From assembly GCA_013398295.1 (NCBI GenBank), contig VZSF01001516.1:62001-126000 (forward strand): DNA of 64,000 nt, written 5' to 3'. The translations under genes were made by a program, and so were the position numbers. Within the stretch, counting starts at the first letter, position 1. Each line of letters opens with the position of its first letter. The stretch is from Chionis minor (Eukaryota > Chordata > Aves > Charadriiformes > Chionididae). Of the stretch, positions 11,595 to 23,384 are shown piece by piece. A model generated the notes under the pieces. That model made no database searches and was not told where the DNA came from. It saw only the letters and a program-made list of their open reading frames with translations.

Positions 11595-13179
11595 CACACA
11601 CATTAAATTCATCGGCTGGGACCCTTGACAAATTTTACCGCAAAGGTGCCTCTCTCTCTCCATCGACTATAAAAGGAGTCTAGATGACTAGTTTAAACTA
11701 GATAGCTAATCTTTAGACAGTTAAAATTAGGTGAGAGGAATCCCACCGTCTGTGTCTCTCTCTAGTGTCAGGCACTGATCTCCATTGGGGGCCCTCTGTA
11801 CTAGTGCGAGGCAATTAATGAGAATTAAAAACGATGACGTGCCCAAAAGGTTGTGGGGAGAGAATTTCTGGCTCCCTCCCTTCAGCAGAACAGCACCCAC
11901 TTGCAGCAGGTCTGAAAGTTAATCGTTCCTTTAATTCTTGGACCTGAATTCTGCTCTGCAACCACACTGGGCTGTTTTTAAAAGATCTCCTGGAAAAGAT
12001 GAGGTTTTGAAGCCTATGGGCTTTGAAGTGAGCTACACGCTGCCCTTCTGAAAAATTCCCCAGAACGCTTTCGGCCTTGACCTAGTGGTTCAAAGTTATG
12101 GAGATTGAGGTGAAACATGACTTTAATGTTATCTAAGCTTTTTGTTTCAGTTTTGATCATTAAACTCAGCGTTGCCACATAGTCAGGAGCGATATTGGGT
12201 TTCTGCCAGACCTGCCCCTGGCACAAACTTATGAGCCGTTACACACCGGCTAACTCAAGAGTGTTTTAAATGCTGATGTGCCTGCAGAGTCGCCACCTCT
12301 ATAATGTGAAATGCAAGTGAGAGCTGCTTACAGACCAGAATTTCATGACAGTCCCGGTGTGAAAGAGCACGGTTTTGTGCACCCTGAAGCTCAGGTGGTG
12401 GGTCCAGAGCAGCTGATGGAAGGGATGTGCCCAAATTTGCTCTCCCTGGCTGTAGGGTGATAGGCTGCACTCGTGAAGCTGCGGAATTGCTGTGTTCTGG
12501 TTTTCCTCCTGAAGTGAGATCAGGGAGTATGAAAAAAAAGATAATATCCCAAACCAAGACATGCTGAACAACTCCCTAACTGGCTTCTGCATTTTGTCTG
12601 ATAGCAGCTGCCTTGGGAGATTTGCCGCAGCCCAAGCCCTGGTTACCCAGTCCTACCCCTAGCACGGTCTGCTTTGCCACACGCAGAAGAGGCTAATTCT
12701 GGTGTAAAGAAAAGGAAATTCCCAAAGAGATTCCCATTCTTCTGCTGAGTTAATCACTTAAGAGTGACGTATCTCACTAAGTTTCCAAAGCTCTGGTCAC
12801 AGCTTTAGGTTGGTTCCTTCCCTGAGGGCTGCGCACCAGCTCACTTTTGGGTAGGACAATTATTCGGCAGTCTGCAGACAGGCGTGCAGTCAAAGCTGCG
12901 GCTTTGCAGAGTGATGCAAAGGGACAAAATCAAACTTGTCCCCTTCTTACATGGGGACATGCCTGCAAGGTGCAGCAGAGCCAGTCCTTGCTGCACGGCT
13001 GTTTCTACCCTGGGCAAGCCCTGCTTGCAAAGGCTCATCAGTCATATCTCCATGGGATTAGGAGTCGGAGTGTTTCTTCCCCTTGCAGCATCTAGTCTTG
13101 CTGTGTTTGCAAGCCTCAGAGCTCGCTGGGGCCATGGGAAGTGGGTGGCCTATTGCTCTGTTATTGGGAGTTCACCAAA

Positions 13180-13234
13180 TTTTTTTTTCTTTCTCTCTCT
13201 CTTCCCCTGCCCTTCACTCTTTCCCTCTCCTCTG
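13180..13234 (+). repeat. Polypyrimidine tract
   Basis: About 55 bases almost entirely of C and T, with a T9 run, CTCTCTCTCT and CCTTCACTCTTTCCCTCTCC. Such tracts can adopt triplex structure. There is no coding or splice context to make it a splice-acceptor tract. Confidence 0.7.
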
Positions 13235-14603
13235 CATGCCTGTTTCTTTGTGTTCGCTTTCCACATCTGTCCTCCTACCATCCCTTCTCCCACCAAAGGC
13301 CCCTGCTCTCCAAACATGAGCCTTCCCTCTTTTGTGGGCGATGGTGGCATCGTGAATCTGGATGATGCTCTTCACTCTGCTCATCCTGGACAGAAGGACC
13401 TCCCTACGTCTTCTTCAACTGGTTACCCACACTAGACAGCAACATCAGCTCGGACCTGAGGTAGCATTTTGACCTCCAATAAGGGTTGCCCTTCTTTTGT
13501 GATGCTCAATGTTCCCTCACTACTCCTCACTAATAATAATGTCGGTCCTTGGACTGGAAAGATTTGGGGTTTCCACCATGCAATGGTTCATTTAAAAATG
13601 AAAATGAATCAGAAACTCACACTTCTTGAAGCCAAGAACATTATGTTGGCACTGGCGCCTAAGAAGGGAATTAGGGAAGTCTCTTCTGGGCTGGAGCGCT
13701 TCCTGGCCGATCCGCAGGATTCCTGCGTATTCCCCACTGGGTCCTGCTCCAGACACAAACGGGGTAATTTGGCAGCAGAGGATCAGATCACTTGGTCTGT
13801 GCCCTAGGAAAAAAAAAGCTTGTGTCCCGACAATGTATTTGAGCAGCACAGCCTGGGCAATACATCGAGGTATTAAGCTGTGCAAGAAATGGAATGTCAT
13901 AATTACTCAGATCTGGGGGGGGAAAAAAAAATATCAACAAGGGAAAAATTAAGCCCCCTCCTCCCCCACCAAAAAGCATGTCATTTTTAAACTGTGCCTC
14001 TGAAGTGTTAGTTTGCTTTTGGCATTTTTCCCCTTTATCTAAACCTCTCAAATAAGCCATAATGACAGCATAAGTTGCATGTTACTTCATGTACTGCCTT
14101 GCAGAGCAATGGAATTCCTTAGGTGTCTTAAATTATGGGCTCCTTTACGACAAATGACTTATATTCTGCCTGATATTTACTAATATGCTGCGAACAGCAC
14201 ATATATTGGAGAGAGTTCATATCATTATTGCATAGACCTTCATTAGTCTATGCACGGTTTAAGCCTCACATGTTTTATTGAAAACGGATTTAACAGTCCA
14301 ATGAACGCTCACATGGGACGAACGCAATGAAAATACTTGTAAATCTGTAAGTCAGAACCAGCAAAACTAACTATAAGGGGGGATCTGTACCAAATCTTTA
14401 CCTGCAATTTAAATTCAAATCTGAATTAAAGAATTTTTGATGTTAAAGACAAATTTCCTTTAATTTTTCTCCTTTGATCCTGCTTCTTAATTTAATGGAA
14501 AAGTCTGAGAAAAGATTTATTCTATATATTTTCATTGGGTTGGGACGAGAATTTATTAGAAATAAACAAGAAAAAGCTAATCTCAGGGGATTTTTTCTTC
14601 CTG

Positions 14604-14618
14604 AAAAAAAAAAAAAAA
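14604..14618 (+). repeat. Poly-A run (15 A)
   Basis: A homopolymer of 15 A in AT-rich DNA, with no retroposed sequence recognised upstream. Confidence 0.9.
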
Positions 14619-14983
14619 TCTGGGGAGTTTCAGTTAAACAACTGCTATTATGGGGCTGATTCTCCTCTGGCCTATGATACGTTTTGTCATTTACAGTTTT
14701 GGAAACTGGAAAAGCAGGAATTTTTCTCTGATGCAATAGAGGTTTAGACCTACTTTGCACATGTCTAAATGAGCAAAGGGGACAAGGTGGTGGGAGTCTG
14801 GACTGTGGTTCTTGCACAGTCTGGGCCACTAAGCTTTTTCTCTGATTTCCAGAGTGAGGAATGATTGCTTTGACATTTTTTCCCTCCTTTCAGTACTGAA
14901 ATTCTTACGAGAAATCCAAAGCTGCTATTTTTGGCAGTCGTGAATAGTATGATTTTTGGTACCTTACTTACAAATGTAATCAA

Positions 14984-14996
14984 TTTTTTTTTTTTT
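14984..14996 (+). repeat. Poly-T run
   Basis: A run of 13 T followed by AATTGCC. It is an isolated homopolymer. Confidence 0.85.
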
Positions 14997-15172
14997 AATT
15001 GCCACAACAGCTTTATGATCCTTGGCACTATTAAAATGTTTCAAGCGTTAAAAGAGAAGTCTGTAAACTAACGAAGAGGGCCCCTGGCGTAACGTCCTGC
15101 CCTCCCCGAAAGCACAGTCACACAGAATATTAAGCCCTAAGAGATCATACACTTAACGCTCTCACTGACACC

Positions 15173-15230
15173 AAGCCAAATTCTGCTCTACTTGAACTAC
15201 ATCGCATTTAGACCGGTGTACATGAAAAAT
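15173..15230. repeat. Possible remnant of ancient GGCCAAATTCTG-type repeat
   Basis: GCCAAATTCTGCTCTACTTG is followed about 20 bases on by GACCGGTGTACATG. Old palindromic amniote repeats begin with a similar CCAAATTCTGCTCTC and then carry ACACCGGTGTAAAT. The match needs an insertion of about 10 bases, so this is only a candidate. Confidence 0.3.
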
Positions 15231-15250
15231 ACCCCAAATCTGTCGTTTTC

Positions 15251-15264
15251 ATGCAAATGCAAAT
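15251..15264 (+). promoter_or_regulatory. Overlapping octamer (POU-type) motifs
   Basis: ATGCAAATGCAAAT contains two ATGCAAAT octamers in direct orientation sharing two bases. The octamer is the classical Oct/POU factor site. Binding is an inference, since the sequence shows only the motif. Confidence 0.3.
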
Positions 15265-15613
15265 AACCCACAATACCTGAGCTATCTTTGCAAGTGTGAG
15301 CCTCCGGGCACTGCTTGCAGACCCCTTCTTTTTGAGTTCAGTAACACTGAAAGTGATCTTAACTGTCTGGAGTTGCCCGCTGACCCTCTGAGAACTTGGG
15401 TCACGAAAAGCGCTGCTGTTTTTTCTGGGTCTACATATTTATTTCCAATAGAAGAAACCAATGGGACTTCAGCACGTTTTTTGAATGGACACAATTGCTT
15501 CTGCACTCTGCTGTGCTGATGTGGGGCTAAATGGGAATCTCGGGAGCTTGGCGTTCATGGGTATTGACATTTTCGGAGGTATTTGTAGGTGAGCTTTTAT
15601 TAACAGCTCTGTC

Positions 15614-15645
15614 CTTCAATGGTGGTTAATAAATCACCGTTGAAG
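15614..15645. repeat. Imperfect hairpin with 12-base arms
   Basis: TTCAATGGTGGT on the left and ATCACCGTTGAA on the right are complementary apart from about two positions and are separated by a few A/T bases. It could be the core of a decayed foldback element, but no outer arms are evident. Confidence 0.4.
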
Positions 15646-16610
15646 TTGCAGGCACTCTCATAATAGATAGGAAGCCAATTGGGCTCTGAAAGATTACTCT
15701 TCTATTTGTTTAGCCACTGGCTCTTTGCTTGTAACCGATCGGTTTAAGAGCTGGGAACGCTGCATTTCCCTGTATGCTTTAGTTGACTTGTTAGAGATAG
15801 TTGTTTGTGTTTGATAAACGAGAGGATGATGAGGGGCTGGCTAAATGCGACGGGGTTTTTTTTATCTGCAAAGCTTAGTGATGGGAATTCCTCAAGTAGG
15901 CAAAGCCGCTGGCTTCTGGCAATGAGTAACTGTTTTGTCTTGGACGCAACCTGAGCTCGTTAGTGCTCTCTCTTCCTTTCGCACACGCACACACACCCTC
16001 TTGGGTCTGCTCCAGAGCCGCGTGATGGCTTAGGGGCAGCCAAACTCTTTCTTCTCTTCACTTGCCTTAGAAGTCTCAAAGTCTGCAAAACGCACGTGTA
16101 TCTCTGTGAACCTCTGACTGCTTCAGAACACACTTCATTGCACTGGAAAATGTGCAAAATTGCAAATGGAAATGTGCTAAATGTGCAAAAAAGTGGAAAA
16201 CATGGGGAAAGTGAAGACCTGTCTGAGGGAGCCACTTTGGTTTAGTGAAGTGTCAAAATGGACTGGGCAAGTCTAAAGGCCAGATTTGCATTCCCGTTTC
16301 GCAAACACAGGAGGAATTACACGCAGTTTGCTGCAGCAGTAAGGAGAAAAGGTACCTGGGCATAAATAGCTGTGTGCCCTTGGCTCCTGGATCTTGACTG
16401 TCTGTATGGGGGTTCGTATGTGGCTACCGAACAAAAGAAATTGCATGGCCAAATTATTACAAGGAGTGCCCTTGGCTTATCGGAAAGTCTGTAGCTATAT
16501 GTGCATCACAGGAAACATTCCAGTTTAAAAATCCTATTGCAAATGCTGGGATTCTAAGCAACATCTCTCTGCTCTACTCTCACAGGTTTATATTCACGGT
16601 ACCTTTTAGC

Positions 16611-16680
16611 TGAGGTGACCGAAGGCATTCGCGTTGGAGTGGGTGATCCCCAGGGGTGCCATCCAACCTCAGCTCTGGTC
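16611..16680 (+). mobile_element. CR1 LINE, short old 3' remnant
   Basis: TGAGGTGACC, GTTGGAGTGGGTGATCCCC and AGGGGTGCCATCCAACCTCAG parallel the terminal CR1 segment (TAGGTGACC, GGTTGGACTAGATGATCTCC, AGAGGTCCCTTCCAACC). The terminal octamers are not recognisable. It is therefore an older, shorter copy than the one at 315-618, and in the same + orientation. Confidence 0.5.
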
Positions 16681-17439
16681 CTGAGGCCCCACTCTTGGAT
16701 CTTGCCATAGCATGGCGTGACTTGAATTTGCAAGTTGTCTTCAGTTTGGCTTTTCCGGCTTGCATAGAGGCTATTTTTCATAAGTGTGTGATCTAAAAAT
16801 AATTATTTGGGTGTAATGATTAGAAGTGGGTCAAAGAGACTGGGATGTGAATTGTGCCGTGGGAGTGCTTGCAGCTAGCACATTAGCTGGTAGCTCCCCA
16901 AAGGCTCTTTGAATAAACGGGCAGTAACTGTGAAAAGATTGATTGGCAATTGAAGTGGCCAGCGGTCAAAAATTGTCCCCATCATTATGGTTTGAGTTAC
17001 TCTGGGCTGCCTTAATTGTAATCTGTCTTAATGAGGAGTAAATGCATAGTGTGAAAAATGAAATAAACCAGCTTCTTTTCCCTTAGGGTTATACAAAAAA
17101 GATTATTTCCCTGTGGAAAGCAGATGTTTAATTGCCCAAAACCAGAAGCAGAAGAACACATGGCTGGTCTATCGATGTACGTTACAGCTGCGTGTGCTGC
17201 ATACTTAAGCTGCCGCGTTACAACGGATGGCTGCAAGCTGGGTCTCTTCATAGGGTAACTGCGAGCGTTATCGCATTATCTGAAAAATCAGACTCACCTG
17301 GTACAGTGGGCGAACAGGGAAGGGAATGTAATTCTTGCCATTATTGGTAGCTGCATGGAAAGAGTGAGAATCAGTCCAGTACGGTGCCAGAGCTCCCTTC
17401 CGTTGCCAAGCTCGGTGCTGTAGCCCCAGTGCACAACAC

Positions 17440-17800
17440 GGAGCGGTTTCGGGAAACCTCCCTCCCATCCCACCCCTGCTTTGTGAACCTTCCCTGAGTC
17501 TGCCCACAGGCTGGGGCTCCGCTCCCCGCCGGGCTGCGTTTCACCCGCACCGAAGCTCCTCCGTCTGCGGGCGCCTCCCGCGGGATCGCAGGGCTGCGGA
17601 GCCGCGCTGCCGAACTCCTGAGGTGGGTTAAAGCAGGGGAGGGAGAAGGAGCTTCGAGACAAGTAGCGTGGCCAGAACTCAGGACATCCTACGTCAATTA
17701 AAACTGGCGCTAGCAGTGCGCTGCGGAGTTAGTCCGGCAGCTGAGCTGCCATCGCTGCTGCTGCTGTTTGTGACGGGCGACGGCAGGCAGCCCTCACCGA
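17440..17800. promoter_or_regulatory. CpG-island-like cluster
   Basis: By hand count there are roughly 30 CpG dinucleotides in 360 bases, 16 of them between 17518 and 17622, which is close to the number expected without CpG depletion. Flanking DNA is strongly CpG-poor. The cluster contains a half CRE-like ACGTCA at 17691-17696 and GACGGGCGACGG near 17773. No TATA box or exon is evident. It may be a small CpG island, an enhancer or the promoter of an unseen transcript. Confidence 0.35.
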
Positions 17801-18431
17801 GGTGGCACTTCCATGCCAAATATATTCCCCCTTTGTTTCCTCTGCGTCTCTCAGGGCAGGGAAGGGAGGAGAAGGCACTTCGCTCCATGCAGCTGGCGAT
17901 GACTTTACACGAAGCAGAGGGACATCTGGGATGCCAGGCACCCTGTGTGACTCGGCAGGGACAGAGCCAGTAAAGATTAACACCTGTTTCCAGCAACCGT
18001 GTTCTTAACTAGCAACTTCCTTCCACAAAAGCCAGCTTTAATTTTTTCCCCTCTCTTCTGATTTTGTTTCTAGCAGCGCACAGTTTTGTTGACGGTAGGG
18101 GCTTGTGTGTTGCAGTAAAGCACAACTGATGTCCCATATGTCCTGGTCAAGTCTCTCAAAAGAGCAAGCAAACTTCTTTCCCCTTGGGAAGTCCTCCAAG
18201 ACAAAAGAGACAGGACACTTGGATGTCCTCATGACACATGGTTCGTGAAATGGGATCTCTGAACTTCAGGTCCAACATCCGTGGAACTCCCCCAGACCTC
18301 CAGTTTAGAAAAAACTATCTGCTTGAATCTGTTTGATGAGTAAGCTGGCTATTGTTACTTGAAAAGTGTGTCCAGCTTGCTTGGGTCTGAACCCCTGGAG
18401 AGCCTCAGGAAAAAAGGCAGCAGGAAGAGCC

Positions 18432-18446
18432 AAAAAAAAAAAAAAA
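18432..18446 (+). repeat. Poly-A run (15 A)
   Basis: An isolated homopolymer of 15 A. Confidence 0.9.
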
Positions 18447-18880
18447 GGCAAGGGCTTGTGAAAGCCACAAATGAGGGAAAATATGTACCATTCAATTATT
18501 TCTGGTTACAGAGCTTATTTTTATTAATGCACAGTTCCAGTAGCTGGTTGCCATGATACAGGGCATTTGCGAGAGAAGGTGCAGAGTAAGGAGGGGAGTA
18601 GGATTCAGAGCGCTCTGGGGAAATACAGGCTTTTTATGGATTTACGATGTCTGACCTCTTGAAGCCTTGCTCTTCGTGTTGCCTCCAACGGATGGACATG
18701 AAACTCGGCAGAAGTGAGATGCCATCGGCATTGGTCTGGCATGCAGCTGGATAACTGCCCTCCCAGCTCCCCTGGCATTAATAGTGGTAATTAATCCTGG
18801 AATTAATACAAATAACACCAAACCCACTGGAGAGCAGTGGGTGTGGTAAAGAGCATCTACTTCTGCAGGCACTTGGCAGG

Positions 18881-18914
18881 GTGGTGATGGGAAGGAAGTG
18901 GTGATGGGAAGGGA
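18881..18914 (+). repeat. Short tandem duplication, 17-bp unit
   Basis: Two adjacent copies of GTGGTGATGGGAAGGAA, the second ending GGGA instead of GGAA. It is a local slippage-type duplication. Confidence 0.85.
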
Positions 18915-20011
18915 GAAACGTCTCAAGGAGCTAATGAAAGCACTGCCCTGTCATGTTTTAATGACATGCACATTGTTTCTGAAACAATAGGATGCTTTGG
19001 CTGGCATCCTACTAGACTTATTCCTATGTTTTTTAATCCTCACGTGGCATTAACGGCAAGGAAGGCAGCTCCTTCTGGCTTGCCATTAAAGCCTGCCATT
19101 TCTGTGTAGGTGAGGATCTGGCCATGGGCTTGGAAAATTCGTCAGAGCTACCCTGTACACTCATAATTAGCTGGATCTGGAAATGAAGGCAGTGGCAAAG
19201 GAGGAAGTTTCAGAAATAATGGATGTTGATGCCTCACTTCCTCATCAGGAAAATGAGAGAGCAGCAGAGCCTCGGTGTCCATCTGCTCCCTCCCAAGGTC
19301 ACCGCTTGTGCCAGCTCAACACCTTGACCATACTTTTTAAGCTCTTGAGGAAGCTGGTTGTCTCTGAGATTGCTCAGGTCTTTCCCACCCTTGCACAAGG
19401 CAGTTTTTCTGTGGTACAGAGCAATTCACTGGACTGTGAGGAGGCCCCTCTGAGCTGCAAAGCTCTGGGTGCTTCCCAGAAGCCCCCAAATGTGTAGTAG
19501 TGCCAAAGAAAACTCTGCAGAAGTCCTGTTTGGTGACAGAGGAGATTACAAGTATGGAGATGACAGGAACCACAGAGCAGAGCTGCCCATGTCAGTGAGG
19601 GATGCTTTGTGCATCCTGCTGTGTGTACCCGGTGAGCCAGCTTGAGTGAGATGAACAGAGCTCGTGGTCAGTTTGGAAGGTCCAGCCACTTCTGGCTTTC
19701 TCAAGTCGTCTTTGTCTTCCCCATTTTTCTCTTTTCCAGGCTGAAAAACCCAGTTCCACCAGGGCACTCCTCTGTGCTCAGGATTTGGGCCCAACAGATT
19801 TAGAGAATGAATATTTATGGTTCTGTTACACATTGCCTCACCTGTGAGTGTTTGGGAAAGCACTCGTAAAGGCTATTTTGCACACGTGGTCTGTTAACTG
19901 ACGGTAGTAGATAAAAAAAGTTGATACATCTTGGTAATAGGGGCCAACCAATATCCCTTTAACAAGAAACGGGTTTTTTGCTGCTGTTGTACACCATGGC
20001 ACTGCCTGGAG

Positions 20012-20360
20012 GAGGCTGAGGGGAGACCTCCTCGCTCTCTGAACTGCCTGGAAGGAGGGTGTAGCCAGGGGGGGTCGGTCTCTTCTCCCAAGGAACAAGA
20101 GGTAAGACAAGAGGAAACGGCCTCAGGTTGCACCAGAGGAGGTTTAGGTTGGATATTAGGAAAAATTTCTTCACCCAAAGGGTTGTCAAGCGCTGGCAGA
20201 GGCTGCCCAGGGCAGTGGTGGAGTTGCCATCCCTGGAGGTGTTTCCCAGCCGGGCAGACGTGGTGCTGAGGGACATGGGGCAGTTGGGTTGATGGTGGGA
20301 CTTGACGATCTTAAAGATACCTTCCAACCTGGAAGACTCGATGATTCTGTGAGTCTGTGA
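20012..20360 (+). mobile_element. CR1 LINE, 5'-truncated 3' end
   Basis: Consensus-like CR1 words run in order: GGCTGAGGGGAGACCTC, CTCTCTGAACTGCCTGGAAG, GGTCTCTTCTCCCAAGGAAC, GAGGAAACGGCCTCAGGTTG, GGTTTAGGTTGGATATTAGG, AAATTTCTTCACCCAAAGGG, GCAGAGGCTGCCCAGG and CCATCCCTGGAGGTGTTTC. It ends with GATGATTCTGTGAGTCTGTGA, the degenerate terminal octamer pair. The tail design differs from the copy at 315-618, suggesting another CR1 subfamily. It carries no open frame for the retrotransposon proteins and cannot move. Confidence 0.93.
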
Positions 20361-20869
20361 CTGCAGCTCTGTCCCTCTGTGGCCAGCAGACCTCGCAGGG
20401 CTTGTGTTTCCCCTGCCAGTGCAGTGAAATCAGGACACAGCAACCCCCTTCTGAATGTGACCTTTCCTTGCAGCTTCTCCCTGGCGAACCTACTTGCGAG
20501 TGGCTCAATTTCCCGCTGGCTCAGTGTGAATTTTTCGGGGTGGGGGTTTCTGCCCGGTGTTGCTTTGCAGCGTGAGGCCGCCAGGAGTCCATGCCCCAGG
20601 AGGGGCAGCAGCTCTGCCAGGTTAAACCCTACGCGTGTGAGCCCACCGAGGGGCAACCAAAATAGCTCCATGGACCAGATTTCTTCCCCTCTTCCCCAGC
20701 AATGATAAGGTGACAGTCACACGCCGCTGGGGAGTCACCAAGAAAACCCAGACGCTTCAGCCCTGGGTGTACAGAAAGAACAATTATTTCTGCGTGTCGG
20801 TGTCCTGTCACCGTTATCAGCGGAGCCCAGGAAGGGAGCGTAGGGAAATTTTGCTGACAAGCTCAACTC

Positions 20870-21260
20870 ATTGTGCAATTAACTGGCATAGCCTGACACC
20901 TTGTATTCATTTGCATATGTTTAAATGAATTAGGCAAGTACTAATGCTGAAGCTAGCACATTTATATAAATACATTTGTATTTATGCAAACACACCCACC
21001 TTTGCTAAAAAGGTCATTATTTTCAGCGCGGACTTTGTCTCTCATTCATTTGATTAAATGTATCTCCTCACATACAGTGTTTTAAATTATTTATAGAATA
21101 TGCCTAGATCCTCATGATATTGGTAAATGAAGCATAAAATCAAACATTGTCTCACATATTTTAAAACACACAAGCTCCATTACTGTTTTATAATTGCTAA
21201 TTAGCAGATAAGTGTTTCATACTCCCACATTTTTTATCCTCCAGATACAGCAAAACAAAC
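20870..21260. promoter_or_regulatory. AT-rich block with homeodomain/POU-type words
   Basis: This block is rich in short homeodomain-type cores (CTAATTAG at about 21199-21206, AATTAG near 20929) and has an octamer in reverse (ATTTGCAT, 20909-20916) inside an inverted repeat. It is free of recognisable repeats and of open frames. Such composition is common in vertebrate conserved non-coding elements, but conservation cannot be judged from one sequence. Confidence 0.25.
20905..20930. repeat. Perfect 8-base inverted repeat around an octamer
   Basis: ATTCATTT (20905-20912) and AAATGAAT (20923-20930) are perfect reverse complements separated by 10 bases. The left arm overlaps the octamer ATTTGCAT. 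Confidence 0.8.
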
Positions 21261-21421
21261 AGATTAACACAGGAAACCTGAGGACTGCAATATCTGTTTT
21301 ATGATAAGAGCATTTAGTAACTAAATCCCTACTACGCTCAGCTCTCAGAGACAATATGCTGGTGGTTATGTGATACAGAGTGATGAACCAATACAGAGGT
21401 ACGTTTGTGTTGTTCTCTGGT

Positions 21422-21501
21422 TAGAGTGGGAACTGAGATTTAGACTGCCTGGGTTTTATTCCTGGGCTTGCTACTAATTTAAATGACTTGTCTAAGGCCA
21501 T
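21422..21501 (+). mobile_element. MIR-like ancient SINE fragment
   Basis: GACTGCCTGGGTTTTATTCC, TGGGCTTGCTACTAATTT and ATGACTTGTCTAAGGCCA parallel the core of tRNA-derived CORE/MIR SINEs (CTGCCTGGGTTC, CTGCCACTTACTAGC, TGACCTTGGGCAAG). Divergence is high, so the insertion is ancient. Confidence 0.45.
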
Positions 21502-23338
21502 AGAATAATTTCAGCCATTTTGTGTCTTGCACTGTGGAGAAAATACATAAAAACCTCTCAGATGCACACCCTCGTGTATCATTGCATGGGAGTATCATCA
21601 TTATTAGACTGACACAGTAATCTAATGCAGAAGTCTACTATAAAAAAATAACGATAATTAGCAGTAACGCAAGATATCAAATAATCATCTTCAGGTGACA
21701 AATACAGGAAATCTGAGAAGTACTGAGAGGGGAGTGGGACTTCTTCAGTTGCTACTTAGGACTAAATTACCTAATAAAACCAGGATGTGATTGTATGATA
21801 CTGAGTCATGGATTCAACGCGAGACACTGTGCTATATTAGAAGATGAAGTAAAAAGGTATTTCGAGTCTCTCTGGCTAGAAGTAAATCTCTTATCTAAGA
21901 AAGCACATACATTAGGGTTTCAGATATCTGCATTTTTCCAGCCTAATTCTTGATTATTGCAGAGGAGGTATTTGTTTAGCATGGGTCCCTTCCCAAAGCA
22001 TCACCATTTAAATTCTCCAGCTTGCAGCAACACACTTTCTATTTTGGCAAGATGAATCTCCTGGTATCTGCATACCTCTCCTGTTCCTTCCTTCCTGTAA
22101 TTAGGGCTAAATCTGCTCCAGGACCTGTTCTTTTGTAGAAGGCACCATTTTTAGAGTAATACATCATTGGCAAGTCATGACACTAACAGATCCTCGGAGA
22201 GGGCTGCCTCTCCAAAGAGACAGAGTATCACCTTGATCACTGCTAGGCACCGCTCAGGAAAGAGCTCCATCAGTTGGTGAAGAAGCAGGAATAAACTCAT
22301 TTTAGCTATAAGGATGCAGGTGGAATCTGCTTATCAATTAAATAGCCTCAACAAGGTATCTCTATTTTACCTTTCCCTATTTCCAGTCAACATTCCTAGC
22401 AACCCTATTTTGATTTTAGGATTCAAGTTGAGCTGGATGGATAAGTAATGTGGATTTTTTCCCAGAAAAATTTGTTTGAAAATGAATTGCATCTATTTTC
22501 GCACTTCCAGTACCTTTGCTTTCCGTGAACATTGGTGCGACAGTTTTGTGTTGACACAAGTGTTTGCAGAACACAAGCATCAGAAGGAGCCGTGCCTGTG
22601 ATTCCTTTCGTGGGACTGAGGAATGGCTTGTGCTTGCATGGATGGCTCTTTTCCTCAGCCTAAGCACTTGCCCAGAAAGCGGTTTCTGAATTGGCTACTC
22701 ATCCCAGCCTAGTTGAGCTACAGATTAGAAGCCACTGGTTTCAGAAACTGCTGCTTCACAGGCTTGTCCGTCTTTATTCAAGATGAAGGTCAACTAATCA
22801 AGATGCTGAAAATAAACCACACGACAAAACTGGCCCAGTCACCAGCTCAGTGTAGAATATTCCCCAACAAGCAGATGGCATTGCAAATACTGAAAAAAGA
22901 ACTGAAGAAACTCAAATAAATAAATTTGAAAAGGGCCACAGGTCTGCTTAACATGTAATAATACTGTTTTGGTGATTTTCTGGGCAATTCGGAGTAGCTC
23001 AATGCACATCTTCAAAGGTGGTTTCTTAAGGAGCTCAGACCGAGTGACAAAATTAGATGCCCAAAGCCAGAGGCTGTGCATGCTGCCAACCTGTTGGCAA
23101 ACTGGGCCTTAGCTTCAGTTACCCAGTACCCTCTGGAGGAAGTGGATGCTGGAAAGTGAAACCGTTCTCTATGTTATGATGATATTTCCCCTTCTTCCTG
23201 GTACTTGGAAGGAAACCTGATGGATTAACACATTGGTTGTACTGTCAGAATGAGTCACAGACTTTGAATTTTCAGTGTTTCAAATGTTTGCATAGAATGA
23301 GAGCTCCTGGCTCAAAACTATCATGTTATTCTGGCTCT

Positions 23339-23384
23339 AAAGAAAAAAAAAAAAAAGAAAAGAAAAAAAGAAAAAAAAAGAAGG
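23339..23384 (+). repeat. Pure-purine A/G-rich run
   Basis: About 45 bases made almost only of A, with scattered single G (A14, GAAAAG, A7, G, A9). It is a low-complexity purine tract with no retroposed sequence recognised upstream. Confidence 0.85.

Larger units (their letters stand above)
11595..16610. other. Unique non-coding sequence
   Basis: No supported gene. Open frames of 97-183 codons between 12255 and 13952 lie in moderately GC-rich DNA and overlap on both strands without recognisable domains. Weak resemblances to old GGCCAAATTCTG-type repeat ends occur near 11940-11975, 14650-14690 and 16276-16330. Confidence 0.45.
16681..20011. other. Unique non-coding sequence including a CpG-rich cluster
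   Basis: No supported gene. Open frames of 100-122 codons around 17268-17996 sit in the CpG-rich cluster described separately and overlap on both strands. The 104-codon frame at 19183-19497 has no recognisable domain. Confidence 0.45.

Noticed and set aside
19236..19270. CCTCACTTCCTCATCAGGAAAATG, like a MIR core
   Set aside because: Upstream and downstream MIR words are absent, so chance similarity is likely.
22713..22919. Lysine-rich C-terminus resembling a release-factor tail (KQMALQILKKELKKLK)
   Set aside because: The resemblance is limited to a basic helix, there is no GGQ or other release-factor motif, and the frame is short.
23339..23384. Possible retroposon poly-A tail
   Set aside because: No gene- or SINE-like sequence lies upstream. 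It is a simple purine tract.
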